Shown one piece after another: positions 30,672 to 41,853 of a stretch of 64,000 bases of DNA. A model generated the notes under the pieces. It did not search any database, was not told where the DNA came from, and saw only the letters and a program-made list of their open reading frames with translations. The translations under genes and the position numbers were made by a program. The stretch's first letter is position 1. Each line of letters begins with the position of its first letter. This DNA comes from Paraphysoderma sedebokerense (Eukaryota > Blastocladiomycota > Physodermatomycetes > Physodermatales > Physodermataceae). The stretch covers positions 331,995 through 395,994 of the forward strand of contig JAHLJZ010000018.1 in NCBI GenBank assembly GCA_025602915.1, written 5' to 3'.

Positions 30672-31392
30672 AAGTCGTGAGTTTACAAGGAGACGCGCCA
30701 ACTGATGTCGCTTAGAAAGTCCTGGAAAATGCGCGGATTTTCGACTTCATTCGGAAGCGGAATATTAAGAAAATTAACTTAGAAACTCTTGAATTCGTAC
30801 AACTCCTATACATTTAGAATCTTAGCCATTTGAAACAGTGAAAATACGATGACATATCAATATTTTGCCCAGATTGCGGATGATTTTGAATACAAAAGGA
30901 AGGTAATTTACTAAAAGTTTCTCATACAAGTAGAATATCTAAGGTATTCAATATTCAAATATTTTACAGCAATAATCAATGGTATGGATAAATTCGGATG
31001 AAATATAGAAAACTGAATGTCAGGAGTGTTCATTCTAAAATGTTAACTCTGTCGGCCCCTGAACTCGGATTCTGACAACCATATTATAACTCATCGATTA
31101 GTTGTAGCTCTAATTTCGGGTAAAAAACTATTTCAATAAATTAATACTCATATGAACTCGGAAAAACTCAATTTAACCCCTTCACTTAATTACGCGCAAT
31201 TAACAAAAAATTGCTTAAGGTGAGCTCTAAACCGAAGCGATAAACTGCGTCGCGGTTCGCGAAAAAATTGGTGCACAGCATTATCAGCCAGCGAATTCAT
31301 AAAAGGGATTCATGTTCGTACTTTTGAATTTAGGACATCTGATACAATTCTTTTACACAACTAAAATCTTTTACATTCTATTAGACCCCACT
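30672..31392. other. Intergenic, divergent promoters
   Basis: AT-rich spacer between HSP20 (-) and the lectin-like gene (+). A TATA-like cataaaaggg lies about 85 bases before the latter's ATG. No gene seen. Confidence 0.4.
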
Positions 31393-31926
31393 ATGCCTTC
31401 CCCAATTTCCTTGGCTCTCATTGGGTTAACTAGCATTCAAATTACGCTAACATTGGCAACACCGCAATCAAATCCTCCAGCTGCTCCAGCTCACATGGCA
31501 CTTACAGATGGTGTAGCTTTCAATTTCGTCCATCGATCGAGTGGAGATTGTTGGCGCCCACTCAGTGACGCTCAAGTTCCTAATGACGGGACCGGGGTCG
31601 GTTTATACGACTACTGTTTCCATAAAGATCAGAATTTTCAATTTCTTCCCAATGGCGCAATTCGACATGTCAACAGTCAAAAGTGCATCCATCCTGAAAC
31701 TTCACCGGTTCAAACTAAAGGTACACGCCTTGTACTTCGTAACGATTGCGGAAATTCCAACACTTTCAAATTGACATCGACAGGGTTACAGCACGTCCAA
31801 AGTGGGATGTGTGTTCAAGCTAAAGACGGGGAGGCGGATGCACCGACTGGTACTAATCTGGTAGTATGGGACTACTGTGCTTCTGAGTCCAGGATGATGT
31901 GGGACAGACTGGTTGTCACTGCGTAA
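31393..31926 (+). CDS. Secreted beta-trefoil (ricin-B-type) lectin-like protein
   Basis: Single exon of 177 residues from the ATG at 31393, chosen because it starts a clear signal peptide (MPSPISLALIGLTSIQITL then TLA). The mature part has the three-fold beta-trefoil pattern of ricin-B-like carbohydrate-binding domains: FNFVHRSSGDCWRP, then IRHVNSQKCIHP with LVLRNDCG, then LQHVQSGMCVQ with GTNLVVWDYC, each repeat giving a hydrophobic strand, SGxC and a Cys about 20-30 residues later. It is only the binding-type fold; there is no enzymatic domain. An upstream in-frame start at 31312 would spoil the signal peptide. A damaged tandem copy lies at 32669-33179. Confidence 0.6.
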   Translation: MPSPISLALIGLTSIQITLTLATPQSNPPAAPAHMALTDGVAFNFVHRSSGDCWRPLSDAQVPNDGTGVGLYDYCFHKDQNFQFLPNGAIRHVNSQKCIHPETSPVQTKGTRLVLRNDCGNSNTFKLTSTGLQHVQSGMCVQAKDGEADAPTGTNLVVWDYCASESRMMWDRLVVTA

Positions 31927-32668
31927 ATTGATTGACTGTATTCATATCCGACAATTTATATTCTATATAGTGTTTCTTCATATACATAATCGGCAATAAA
32001 TAAAAACATTTAACTATTTGTCTGTATAACTTGATTTGTGAAAGCCGGACCTCGATTCTAATCAAGGTTTCATCAGCGCAACTTAAATTCCGACCTGTGA
32101 CAATTGATGAGATACTTTTTATCTAATATGCGTAGGAATATCAGACCTCATTTATATCCTTTGTTATGTGCCCTATAAGCTCCGACATTTATGTGAAATC
32201 GGACCGTAATTTAATGTTTTATTTTCATTATCTGTCTACCTTGAGGGCAGGATACCAAAACTTTTGAAATAAAATTTCGGATAAAAGTTATCTAGAACTT
32301 GTTCAATTACGTCAAGCTTCTCAGTTGGGGTTACTTGAATATCGAGGCTAAGGTTAAGCTTGTTGTGCGTCAAGATTAGTTTGAAATTGACATATGTCTC
32401 TCCTCAAATGGCAGCATTGCGAAAATCAAAATTTAAGATCAAAATTTAGCACTATATCAGATATCAGGACTAGGATTTACCCGTTTATTATAGCTCGTAA
32501 AGCTTAACGGAAAAATAAAATAATTAGCAAGCCTATGCACCGCGGTGCGTTGCTCAACGCGATCTTATGGAGATTTAAATGAAGGTGAATAACCCGATTG
32601 ATACCACTCCATTAATCTTCGAAATCTGTTTGGCTCACAAAACCTCTGATCAATACAGCAAATATACT
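31927..32668. other. Intergenic between the lectin-like gene and its copy
   Basis: AT-rich, no gene recognised. aataaa at about 31996 fits the 3' end of the upstream gene. Confidence 0.45.
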
Positions 32669-33179
32669 ATGATTCTACTCCATTTGATTCCCGCAATTAC
32701 AGCTGCCGTACTTAGTACCATAATACCGCAAACCATTGCAAATAATAATGTCGCTATCAATACATTATCAGAAACAGCAAAATTAAAATATCATTCATCG
32801 AACAAGTGGGGATTGTTGGCGCCCACAAGAACGAACAACCAGGCCTTCAGACGAATCCGCCGTAATCCTCCACACTTACTGCTGGCAGCCTGATCAACTC
32901 TTTGAATTTGTTAATGGCACAATCAAGCACTCAGCCAGCGGTAAATGTGTCAATCTTAAGAATCCTACATCATGAAATGATGATAATGGATTGGTGCTTC
33001 GTACTGACTGCACTGGTGGTATTTGGAATTTGTCACCGGTAGGATTGGTTCATGTTCCAAGTAAAAAATGTGTTCATCCACGGGGTGGTGCGCCAGATTC
33101 ACCAGACAATACCAATCTGGTCCTTTGGGGTGGTTGCAACGAGCCTAGATTAATGTTTGACCGCTTGGTGGTGACATGA
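32669..33179 (+). pseudogene. Broken tandem copy of the beta-trefoil lectin-like gene
   Basis: Starts with a hydrophobic leader (MILLHLIPAITAAVL) but a frameshift at about 32795-32810, within the stretch matching the first copy (attgttggcgccca), breaks the frame. A TGA at 32973-32975 interrupts the second half. After it the sequence is again protein-like: LVLRTDCTGGIWNLSP, LVHVPSKKCVHP, TNLVLWGGC, MFDRLVV, each with a counterpart in 31393-31926. The two lesions argue for a pseudogene from a tandem duplication. Confidence 0.7.
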
Positions 33180-33511
33180 AACAGCTTTACTTATCTCATA
33201 TCACCTGTATTGTGAAAATAAGCTGCGAATCTCTATGTATATTATTAGAAGTGTTCCAATACGAGCTTTCATCCTTCGCTCCTCTTGAGATTTACGCAAA
33301 AGTCAAATAAATAAAAAATAACTTGAATATTCAACACAACCATCCTAAGATCATACTTTAAGACTAAGATTCAAGGTCCGTCTAGCTCAAGCTTTCAATC
33401 ATGAGAACAATTATGAATTGTTGAGACGAGTGGGTGAGCCGAATCAAGATTGAACAACTTCTATGGATGAATAGACTACTCTTCATTCAATACTGATAGA
33501 TTTGATAATAT
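33180..33511. other. Intergenic, no gene seen
   Basis: 3' flanks of the lectin pseudogene (+) and AAGAB (-). Contains caaataaataaaa at about 33305. Confidence 0.45.
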
Positions 33512-34839
33512 TTACAGGTCGTCGTCATCGCTTTCAAATTCACCGAACAAACTCATCATACTCATCGCAACCCTTGCCGCCATATCTCGTCGTTGTGAGT
33601 CCGGAAGCGATAGTGCTTGAGCTAACGGAAGTTATTAAATGAAAAGAAGGGAATGTACGAATATGTCGTTAAAAGGAAATTCAGCAAAATAGTTACGTCA
33701 AAATGAGCCGGTTATAGTGTAAGTAGGCAGAAATAGATACAAACATCTAAACGATTTCACTTTATCCAAAGCCATTTCAAATTGTTCAAAGTCATCAAGA
33801 TCTAAATCTTCTATGCTTTTGATAGCGGATTCTATACCCTTGTTTGGCTGCTGGGCAGTTATGTCCTTCTCATGGTCTGCAGTTGGAGAGGCGGAACTTC
33901 TATTGTTCGATGAGGATGCTAGATTTTTACCGACGCCGGTAGCCACTGCTGTTCCAGTATCTGCAGAAGCTAAAATTAGACATCGAAGATAAATCAAAAT
34001 TCTCGCAAGAGCAAAAGTACCACACCTTCTGGTACTAACAGATTGTCCGCATTCGACGACACTTTCCGGGACGCGGCGTCGGCCTCGTGCGTATTTTCAG
34101 CTGGGAATCGAGTTGAGCTGTTCGCTTTCATCTCCAAGCCGTCCCACATATGACTTTGTAGAGCATCGATGACTCGACACATGGTTTGGCCTTCATCGTC
34201 GTTATAATCACTTATCGACGTTGCAGCAGTGGATAGATTGATTAGGTCGATATATTCGAAACCAGCTTTCAAACACGTAGAGTGATAAGTATCGGCTTCA
34301 GCTTGAACTGACGGAACTGAAACGCATAAACTGATAGAAGGTTGGTGTGACGACGATTCAAGAATTGTAGATAACGTGCGGAAGGAGTCAAATGTTGAGG
34401 GCTACAGTATACAACTGCAGTGGGTATTTCGCTTGAGAGATAAATCAGGATAAATATTTAAAATACCTTTGACTTGTCGAATATATAAATTACAGCATCT
34501 GAATTCTCAGCGCATGAATTCCAAATTGACTGTATTTGTGATTCGACATCAGCCGATGCAGGGCCATTGTCAAGGATGTGAGGTGTAAAACGAAGAGTAA
34601 CAGAATAATATTTGGTTAAAAGATCCCAATGAATGGTTTGGCCAGATGATATGTCGTCCACTGGACGGTTAAGTATGCCTATAAATCAAAACATGTTAGG
34701 ATGGCCGAGAGAACGTTTCAACTGATTTGAGCAGTATCGTACGTGATAGGATTTCGAATGTTGGATCGCTTAGATGCGAGAGAACCAGGATATGCGATTT
34801 AGACGTCTCTGATGATTCCAATGCACCGGAAGACAACAT
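33512..34839 (-). CDS. AAGAB: Alpha/gamma-adaptin-binding protein p34 (AAGAB/Irc6 family)
   Basis: AAGAB binds adaptin subunits and chaperones assembly of AP-1 and AP-2 clathrin adaptors. Exons on the minus strand: 34839-34743, 34678-34467, 34401-34026, 33969-33745 and 33621-33512; phase is kept and the product is 339 residues, close to the human 315. The N-terminal Rab-like domain has HILVLSHLSD, RILNRPVDD, HWDLLTKYYSVTLRF (compare PWTIDNKYYSA) and SDAVIYIFDKSK; there is no P-loop GxxxxGKS, as in other members, so it should be a pseudo-GTPase. C-terminal helices SIEDLDLDDFEQFEMALDKV and LSLPDSQRRDMAARVAMSMM match the adaptin-binding end. The C-terminus is acidic (ESDDDDL). The last four introns are 65-123 bases. 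Confidence 0.8.
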
Positions 34840-35076
34840 ACTGAGCGATATTCAAGCAATGAGAATGGCAGTGAAAGAAGCTCCTCCCATCATCGTGGTG
34901 AGTCCACACAAATCCGGCCTATTCAAAGAATCACGTGATGTGCATTCCTTCGCTCAAATTGGTGGTGTTATGGATTTCCAACAAATACTGTCTATGTGCC
35001 ATCAGCGATCATCATCATTGGGCTTGAGAACTGGGGTATTGCTATCCATGATAACACTGTCGTGTCTATCGAGTGA

Positions 35077-35712
35077 ATGATGGACTACGGTCAGTTGTCT
35101 GCAATTAACAGCAAAAGTACTTCAACAATTCTGCAACTTCCACCACCGTCCCCTCGTCCTCCGTCAACCCCCAACGATAATCATCTTCTGCGCCCCAAGC
35201 AAAAGCTCAGTCCTGCCAAATATAATGAAGTAACGCCTGATTCCTCCTTGCAAAATCCAACCAAAGCCACGGAATCCTCGCAGCCGTCTCACTCTGAGGG
35301 TGAGCCGGATCCAGCCAATGAAACCAGAAAGGAGCTCAAACCCACACTAAACCATTCGGCATCCTTTGACCTCAAATTTCAAACACCCTTATCAACAACA
35401 TCATCAGTGACATGTCTGACGGACAGAATATCTCGTAGCCGCAAGAATCTAGCAAGTTTGGTTGATCTTACGGTATCTCTACGTGAAGAATTGAAGAACG
35501 CAGAAATCGAGGCGGAGAATGTGGAGACCGAGCGCAAGCGTATGATAAGCGAGGTCGAGGAAGTGAAGAAGAAAGTTGATGTTATGATGAATCGAAAGCA
35601 GGAACTGGATAAGGTTTTGGACGACCTAAGAATTGAGAATAAGAAAATGGAGGAAATTCTAGGGAAGGCTCAAGATGCTGTTATGGCAGGCAGAAAATCA
35701 GGACTTATTTAA
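35077..35712 (+). CDS. Coiled-coil protein of unknown function
   Basis: Single exon of 211 residues; a stop codon directly precedes the ATG at 35077. The first 110 residues are Pro/Ser-rich (LQLPPPSPRPPSTPN) and disordered. Residues about 120-205 form a strong heptad coiled coil (ASLVDLTVSLREELKNAEIE and onward). No family recognised. The region 34850-35076 just upstream may contain a short leader exon (ATG near 34859 with a GTGAGT donor), but no in-frame join was found. Confidence 0.55.
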   Translation: MMDYGQLSAINSKSTSTILQLPPPSPRPPSTPNDNHLLRPKQKLSPAKYNEVTPDSSLQNPTKATESSQPSHSEGEPDPANETRKELKPTLNHSASFDLKFQTPLSTTSSVTCLTDRISRSRKNLASLVDLTVSLREELKNAEIEAENVETERKRMISEVEEVKKKVDVMMNRKQELDKVLDDLRIENKKMEEILGKAQDAVMAGRKSGLI

Positions 35713-35820
35713 AATTTGATATCATCAATGACAGAATCCCCTCGGTGTAATGTGGTGGTATCTCTTCTTATGGCATGTCATTTAAAGTTATTTAAGAATG
35801 CGGAAAGACTATTCAAATTA

Positions 35821-36084
35821 TTATAATTTCATTAGCAGTGCACAGTTACTTGTATTATTGTGGAATGAACTGCATATGTAAATAAATGTATTTAATCTCA
35901 TGCTGGCCGAAACGACTGATCGTAACATTCGTTTTCTTTGCACCATATACTCGGCTGAAGGCAATCTGCCTGTATACGATATGTTTCTCAGCTGGTCTTT
36001 GGCACCGAAAAAGATATATATTTCAGGTGGAAACTCCATTACATTTGAATCAGATTTGATGATAAGCATTGGCACAACTGCCAT
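35821..36084 (-). CDS. Possible small protein, divergent from the next gene
   Basis: An 87-codon minus-strand frame with an ATG about 120 bases from the divergent membrane-protein start. It encodes MEFPPEIYIFFGAKDQLRN and further mixed sequence. It has no known relatives that I can name, and an overlapping plus-strand frame of similar length exists, so it may be chance. Confidence 0.2.
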   Translation of the reverse strand: MAVVPMLIIKSDSNVMEFPPEIYIFFGAKDQLRNISYTGRLPSAEYMVQRKRMLRSVVSASMRLNTFIYICSSFHNNTSNCALLMKL

Positions 36085-36205
36085 TTCGGGTCACGTTCGT
36101 TAATCCTCAAAATTCCAAATTCGCGACAAGCCCGTTCCGGATTCCTAATACCCAGGGAATTCGTCTTTCATTCGTATCTAATTCATCTCCATTCACCTAC
36201 TAAAT

Positions 36206-38428
36206 ATGGCATCTACTCTAGAGCCTCAAAGTGACACTCTTCCTGTCATATTCCTTTTCACAGTGCTCATCCTCATCTTTTTGGTTCTACTTGCCGACCA
36301 GATACGTTCGTTTTTGAAGATACCACTACATGAAAGACAGCAACTTCATATACAGTTAGAACTGTCTTCATCATCTCTTTCCTCTAACTTTGCTGCTCAG
36401 CTCAGGCACTTTAAACTTCAAGTGCTCCCTTTCTTCCCGCTGCCCAGACGCCTAGCGAAATATGTTCGGGTCATTCGAGAAGATGAATACAAGTTCGCGA
36501 AATACGAAAATATTTCAAGTTGGGTGTGCCTCCTCGTCGCCATATCCAGCATCTTTGTCATGATTGCAGGTGTTGTTATTGAAAATGGGCTATCATTTCA
36601 TGGTTCTTCGCTGGAGTGGACGCAGTACTTCGTGCAGACAAATTCAAGCGGCATAACTTCAACTGGCATTTTCTTGTTCGTACTGAGCTCCAATTTATTC
36701 GTCATATCGAGACAGCTTATCTATTACAAAAAACATAAAAGGCAATTTGCACCAAGTGGTCTCACAAGGCCACCCGCAACGCCAGTATCCGCTATATCTA
36801 CTCATGATAATTCTTCTTCAAGAACGATGGTAACCTATCACACTTTTCAAATCAGCATGCTATCAATCCTACATATTCTGTTATTGTTTGTCGAGTTTTT
36901 TCAGTTGTTATCTTTTCCTCTGAAAGATTTGTTCCACAACCCGCTGTTCAAAGAGTCTCATCAGGACATTCTGGATCACTTGGATCTGATCCTAAAATAT
37001 GTGACGTTAATTCCCGAGTATATTGCGACAGGAGTTTGGGCTAAGGTTCAGTTTTGGGGGATGTTTGGTATCATCTCACTTGGTATATGTCTAGGAATTT
37101 TACTTCATTGGCTGAAAATTAGAAAAAAGTGGGATGTCAGAACGTATTGGGTTTTCACTTTTATTCCGCTTGTGGTAGGTGAAGTCGTTTTGAATTTTAC
37201 GATTAACGGATTTTAACTAAGCCTACATACACTTCTTCATAGTCAATACTTTACATTCCGACACTATCTAATTTTATAACCACCGCTGCCTGCTTAACTC
37301 CCTTCTTCTACGTAACCTCTCCATCGTTACAATGTAGACTAACACCTCAAGTTGACCCCACAATATCCATACCGCTTTATTTATTTTTCTCTCTTCTTGG
37401 ATTCATCATTACGTATATTCTATTTACGGTGTTCCTATCAAGCGATGAAAGAATTCCAAGACTGGGTGAAGTCAGTTTTAGGAGCGGAAGTGTCGCTTTC
37501 AGTAAGTCTCTAATCTCGTATTATTCACGCCCTATGCGGTTCGAACACATTTTAACTGACGATCTGCTGTCCCGGTTTAGTGAAAAACATGTCCTTACTT
37601 CTGATCATTAGTTTCCTTTTAATTCCAGCCAAGAAAGCTACTGTTCGCGGCCTCATCTCGTTGGTGATTCTTATCACAATGACCGCATACAACATCAATA
37701 AACGACCGTGCTTCGTCTATCAGGTTCGATTCTTTTTCATATTTGTCTACTCAACTTTTTTTTTTGCTGTACCGATGGACTAATATCTTCTATTTTACTG
37801 TATTGATAAATCTCAGATAAATTATTTGCGAACCACTCTCCTTCTTATTATACTATACACTTCCCTCTTGGTGACTTTATTAAACGACGAGAAAGTCCTT
37901 CGACCCTTAGGCCTCGAAGTAGTTTATATTGCGTTGGGTTCAGGCTATGCTGTCATCTTACTAACGTCCATCTCGATATGGGTTTGGAAGAAGAGAACGT
38001 CGCCAAATTTGGCATTCATTTCTACAGATATAACGAAAGAAGACAACAGTAGTGTTGATTTGAGTGCAAGCCTTGGAGAAAACGATGGGAAGGAACAGGT
38101 TGAACTCAATGCAATTCATAGGTCGTCGTCCTTAATAATCGCCCACACCAAAGCAAAGCAACCTGTCAAATCCCCCAAAAAAGGACGAGAAAGAGATAAC
38201 TCGAATTCAAGCATCGGGTTATCGACATTGTCCTCTGACCGACAACTTCAAATTTCCGAATCTGATGACATAGGTACAAGTGACAGTTCACGCCGTTCAA
38301 CTAGACATAGAAATCCTCGTTCGCCAAAAAGCTCTTCCGACGTTGACTCTAACCAAATGGACATCACTGCCGAATCTTCCTCCCCAATATTGCAACGTTC
38401 TCCAGTCACCAAGAGTACCTCAAAGTAA
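36206..38428 (+). CDS. Polytopic membrane protein of unknown family
   Basis: Exons 36206-37174, 37243-37501, 37629-37723 and 37817-38428 join in phase to 644 residues. I count about ten hydrophobic helices: near residues 12-32, 110-130, 148-170, 213-235, 285-303 and 312-335, then LYLFFSLLGFIITYILFTVF, LISLVILITMTAYNI, TTLLLIILYTSLLVTLL and VVYIALGSGYAVILLTSIS. The last 130 residues are a soluble tail rich in Ser and charged residues (SSLIIAHTKAKQPVKSPKK, SRRSTRHRNPRSPKS), likely cytosolic and phosphorylated. No transporter signature was recognised. The first intron removes an in-frame stop, and the exon junctions fall inside or next to helices. Confidence 0.65.
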
Positions 38429-38750
38429 GACGGCGCTTCGTCAGCGAAGTATGTTGATTGGATAGTGCTTGGGCTTCTTCAAGAAGTGCTTGATTAAGTA
38501 TGCTAGACACTTACAGAAATTTGCATTAGTCGTATGAACAACGGATATGTATATTATAAACATATATACTGGTTACAAATTACTTTCTATTATGTCATGA
38601 ACTGCGATATGACTAAATTACATTAGTGTACAAAAATAAAATGTGCAAAATAGACGCACGAAGGTCCAATTAGACTACATTAATTTCTATGTTTCTCGGT
38701 ATTCCTCGGCCACATCTTGCTTGTTTTCAAATAGGACGTAAAAAATCGCA
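38429..38750. other. Convergent 3' intergenic region
   Basis: AT-rich 3' flanks of the membrane protein (+) and the PhoD gene (-). aaaataaaatg at about 38632 could serve polyadenylation. No gene seen. Confidence 0.45.
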
Positions 38751-40778
38751 TCAATAATTTTCCGCCATACCGTTCAATACCTTGACGGAGTTCTTCCCTC
38801 TCGTTACCTCTACGAGAGCACCTTCAAACGGAGTAGTGCTTTGGTCTTTGACATTATCGTAATAAATGTACCTCATGCTCATCTTGTCTTGTCTATAGGT
38901 CGCTATAGCGTATCCATGCAAATAGGTATTCGCATACTTCAGATTCTTAAGACTTTGTTTAAACAGTCGATGATATAGTTTCCCAACAGCAGGAAGATCG
39001 AGCGCCGGACCGACGGATGTGACTGACGGAATAACAAATTCCGTGGCAATTGCGCCTTGTCCAGTCTCAGGATTGTAGTCTGACGGCGGCGGAAAACTGG
39101 ATGGAACTTCAAACGCTGTCGGTAATGTTTTAGTAAAGTGTGCCACATAACAGAGGACTGAAAATGCTTACCGTAACTGACGTGTGCATCACCCACTAAG
39201 AACTGAACATCTGATATATTGTTGCTTTTGATAAAGTTTTGAACTTTTGCTCGATTAGCTGGATACTTGTCCCACGTATCGCTACTAAATGCTTGAAACC
39301 CCAAGGCTTCGAATAACTTGGAAAAAACAACTTGGTTCCCTACGACTTTCCATGCTACATTTCGGTTTTGAGAAGCCTGCAGACTGTCGAATAGCCATTT
39401 TTCCTGTTCCGCACCGAGAATTGTTTTATTAGGTGAATTGATGTCAGCGTCCGGATCATCTCGACCAATTATTCTTGTGTCCAACATATGTAAATCGACA
39501 AGATTGCCGTATGAGAATGAGCGGTATATCCTCGTGGTATCATCCGGGGTGACTGGCCGGATTCTATCATTGAACTGTTATTCCGTGCGTTAGAAGAAAT
39601 AAGTGATCTTTATATGCTTACGGTAAGTACTCAAAGTATGCTCTCATTGCTGCCCGCTTTCTATCTTCCCAGTTTCCTTCTGTCGCTGGATCATGGGCCG
39701 ATGCATTGTCCTTGAATGCGTTATTCGCAAACTCATGATCGTCTAAGCAAGTAAATGGTTAGTCCGTTCTTCAAGAACGTAGACTGTAGTTGGTACTGGA
39801 TAAATACCCCAAATCGTTATGAAAGGGTGACCGACATGTAGATTTTGTAAATCTACATCAGTTTTGTACTGAGCATGTCTCAATCGATACTCTTCAAGAG
39901 TTACTAATTCCTTCTCAGGCCGAGGCCGCCGGCTGGGATCAACGGTAGATCCTAATAAAAGAAAGTGCATTAGCTTGTAATTCCTACACCATTTTGGAGT
40001 AATAAGTGAACCTACCATCTCCTGCGGTAACCTCTCTGGGCCCGTGTTCGTATATGTAGTCTCCAAGATGCACAACAATGTCGAAATTTTCATTGGCAAG
40101 ATCACGATAGGCATTGAACCAGCTGAAGCAAGCATATCTATAAGCATTAGGAGGATTGTGCTTCCGATAATATGCCGATACGTACCCAGCTTGAAAATTA
40201 CTACAAGAGACGAAGGCCAGCCTAACTTCATCGACGTTTGCCTGCGCTTCTGGAAGTGTCTTTGTCCTCCCTTTGGCACTTCGCACATCGTTGAAAGAAG
40301 AAAACTGATATTGGTATTGAGTATTTGGCCGAAGTCCATCGACATCTACTTTTACTATGTAATCAACTTCCCGCGTCGTTGTTACTTCTCCATTTTTGAC
40401 TACATCTCCATCCATCGAAAACACTTGATATTTCACTAAAATTGGGATGTCTTGATTAGAAGGAGTAACTTTTGTCCATAGTATGACTTTATCCTGTAGT
40501 GGGTCACCGCTGGCGATTCCATGCTTAAATTCTACTGTGGTTGAGTTTAGAACTCTTAGTCGCTCCACTAGAGATCTTTTCGTAAAACGATGGTGATGTT
40601 CTGAAATTGAAATGGACAAAGTGTCGTCTGTAAGAAGTGGGGAATGATATGCTAAATTATTGTGGTTCAACAGATGCAGTGCATTGACGTCGTAGATCGC
40701 ATTGCAATCGCATGGCTGAGGAAGGACGGCAATGCCCAGCACAGCGACCAACAACAGCCGCCAAAACGTTCCTCTCAT
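38751..40778 (-). CDS. Secreted PhoD-type alkaline phosphatase/phosphodiesterase
   Basis: PhoD enzymes are metal-dependent extracellular phosphoesterases. Exons on the minus strand: 40778-40186, 40122-40016, 39951-39808, 39742-39622, 39563-39172 and 39115-38751, 573 residues in phase. The start at 40778 gives a signal peptide (MRGTFWRLLLVAVLGIAVL); an in-frame Met 64 codons earlier would bury it. An N-terminal Fn3-like domain (FKHGIASGDPLQDKVILWTK) leads to the metallophosphatase core: AFVSCSNFQAGWFNAYRDL, VVHLGDYIYE, HVGHPFITIWDDHE, EYLPIRPV, MLDTRIIGRDD, VGDAHVSY and TEFVIPSVTS. The metal ligands expected in PhoD (Cys, Asp, DDHE, GD-H) are all present. Correct joining of exon 5 uses the acceptor after TTCAATGATAG. 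Confidence 0.9.
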
Positions 40779-41853
40779 TTCATTGAGGAAATTGATGGTA
40801 TGAATGAGATATCCCTTACTTTCTGCGGGGAGGGATATGTCTAAAATAAGGTGTTGGCGCGAATCCCTTGTGCTACTTGAACGAGTCGATTCTCCGTGTA
40901 CGCGAAGTGGCTGGCCACCTCCATGCCTTCCGTTTGATGCACACAACGCTTTTGGCTTTAATCTGCTCAATGCTGACTACGATGGTGACAACAATGTCCT
41001 CCTGGATTCTTAAGATTTTCGAGACGATTTCGCACTCGCCTTTCTTCCATTTTTGTTGTTAAAATTCTTCACAAAGTATGATATCAGTTGTCAATCCAGC
41101 CGATCCCAAAGCTCTTCAATGTCGACTCATTGCGAAGAGTCGCCTAATGTTAATACATGTAATCAAGTCCAAATAGCGACAAACAGGAACTTGTTTCAGC
41201 ACGTTACACAAGACTGCTGCGAGCGCACCTTGATTCCGACTTTGCAGCCGCAAACATGACCTCTCATAATCCACAATAGCGGCAAATTGTCGTCGCAAGC
41301 TGACTTTACATAAGGCTCGCCGAACGCAGTAAAACCTTAATCACATCTTTCCTGCTGATTGACATAGTGTGAAGCGATTACAATGGATAACGCTTACATC
41401 TAATGGCGGTCACTGCGAATGCTTGAGATCAAACAGTATTGTAAACAGAGATTTGTCATTGAAAGATTGTCTTTGCGATGCAGGTGTGCTACTTTTGCGC
41501 AATCTTTCGATTGAAACGAATTAAAAATTAGGAGCGAAGGAAAAATGATGGAAGTGATCAATTGAGTGCCAACGAACTAGGACATAATCATGTTTCGGCG
41601 ATATGCTGGGCGTCTAACACAGTGTTTGGACTATTTCAAAGTTGAGAAGTGTTTGTTGAATATATAAATCGTGAATCAGAGTTTGTCGAGACTGCTGCAT
41701 CTTGTCTGAATATATAAGCTGCATTTTGGCACATCCGTGACTTGCAGTAACGCGTAATTGAATGTGACGAGAAAATTCAAAAACTCTTGTATCTCTGTAT
41801 TCCTAGTTTCCTTCAAGAATTTTTGCTTTGACCTTTCAGAACTCTTATCAATT
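40779..41853. other. Divergent intergenic region, PhoD (-) / DRC2 (+)
   Basis: About 1.1 kb without a supported gene. Open frames here have no splice or family support. Presumed promoters of both neighbours. Confidence 0.45.

Noticed and set aside
34727-35080. Plus-strand open frame of about 117 codons
   Set aside because: Antisense to the first AAGAB exon, without ATG; no support.
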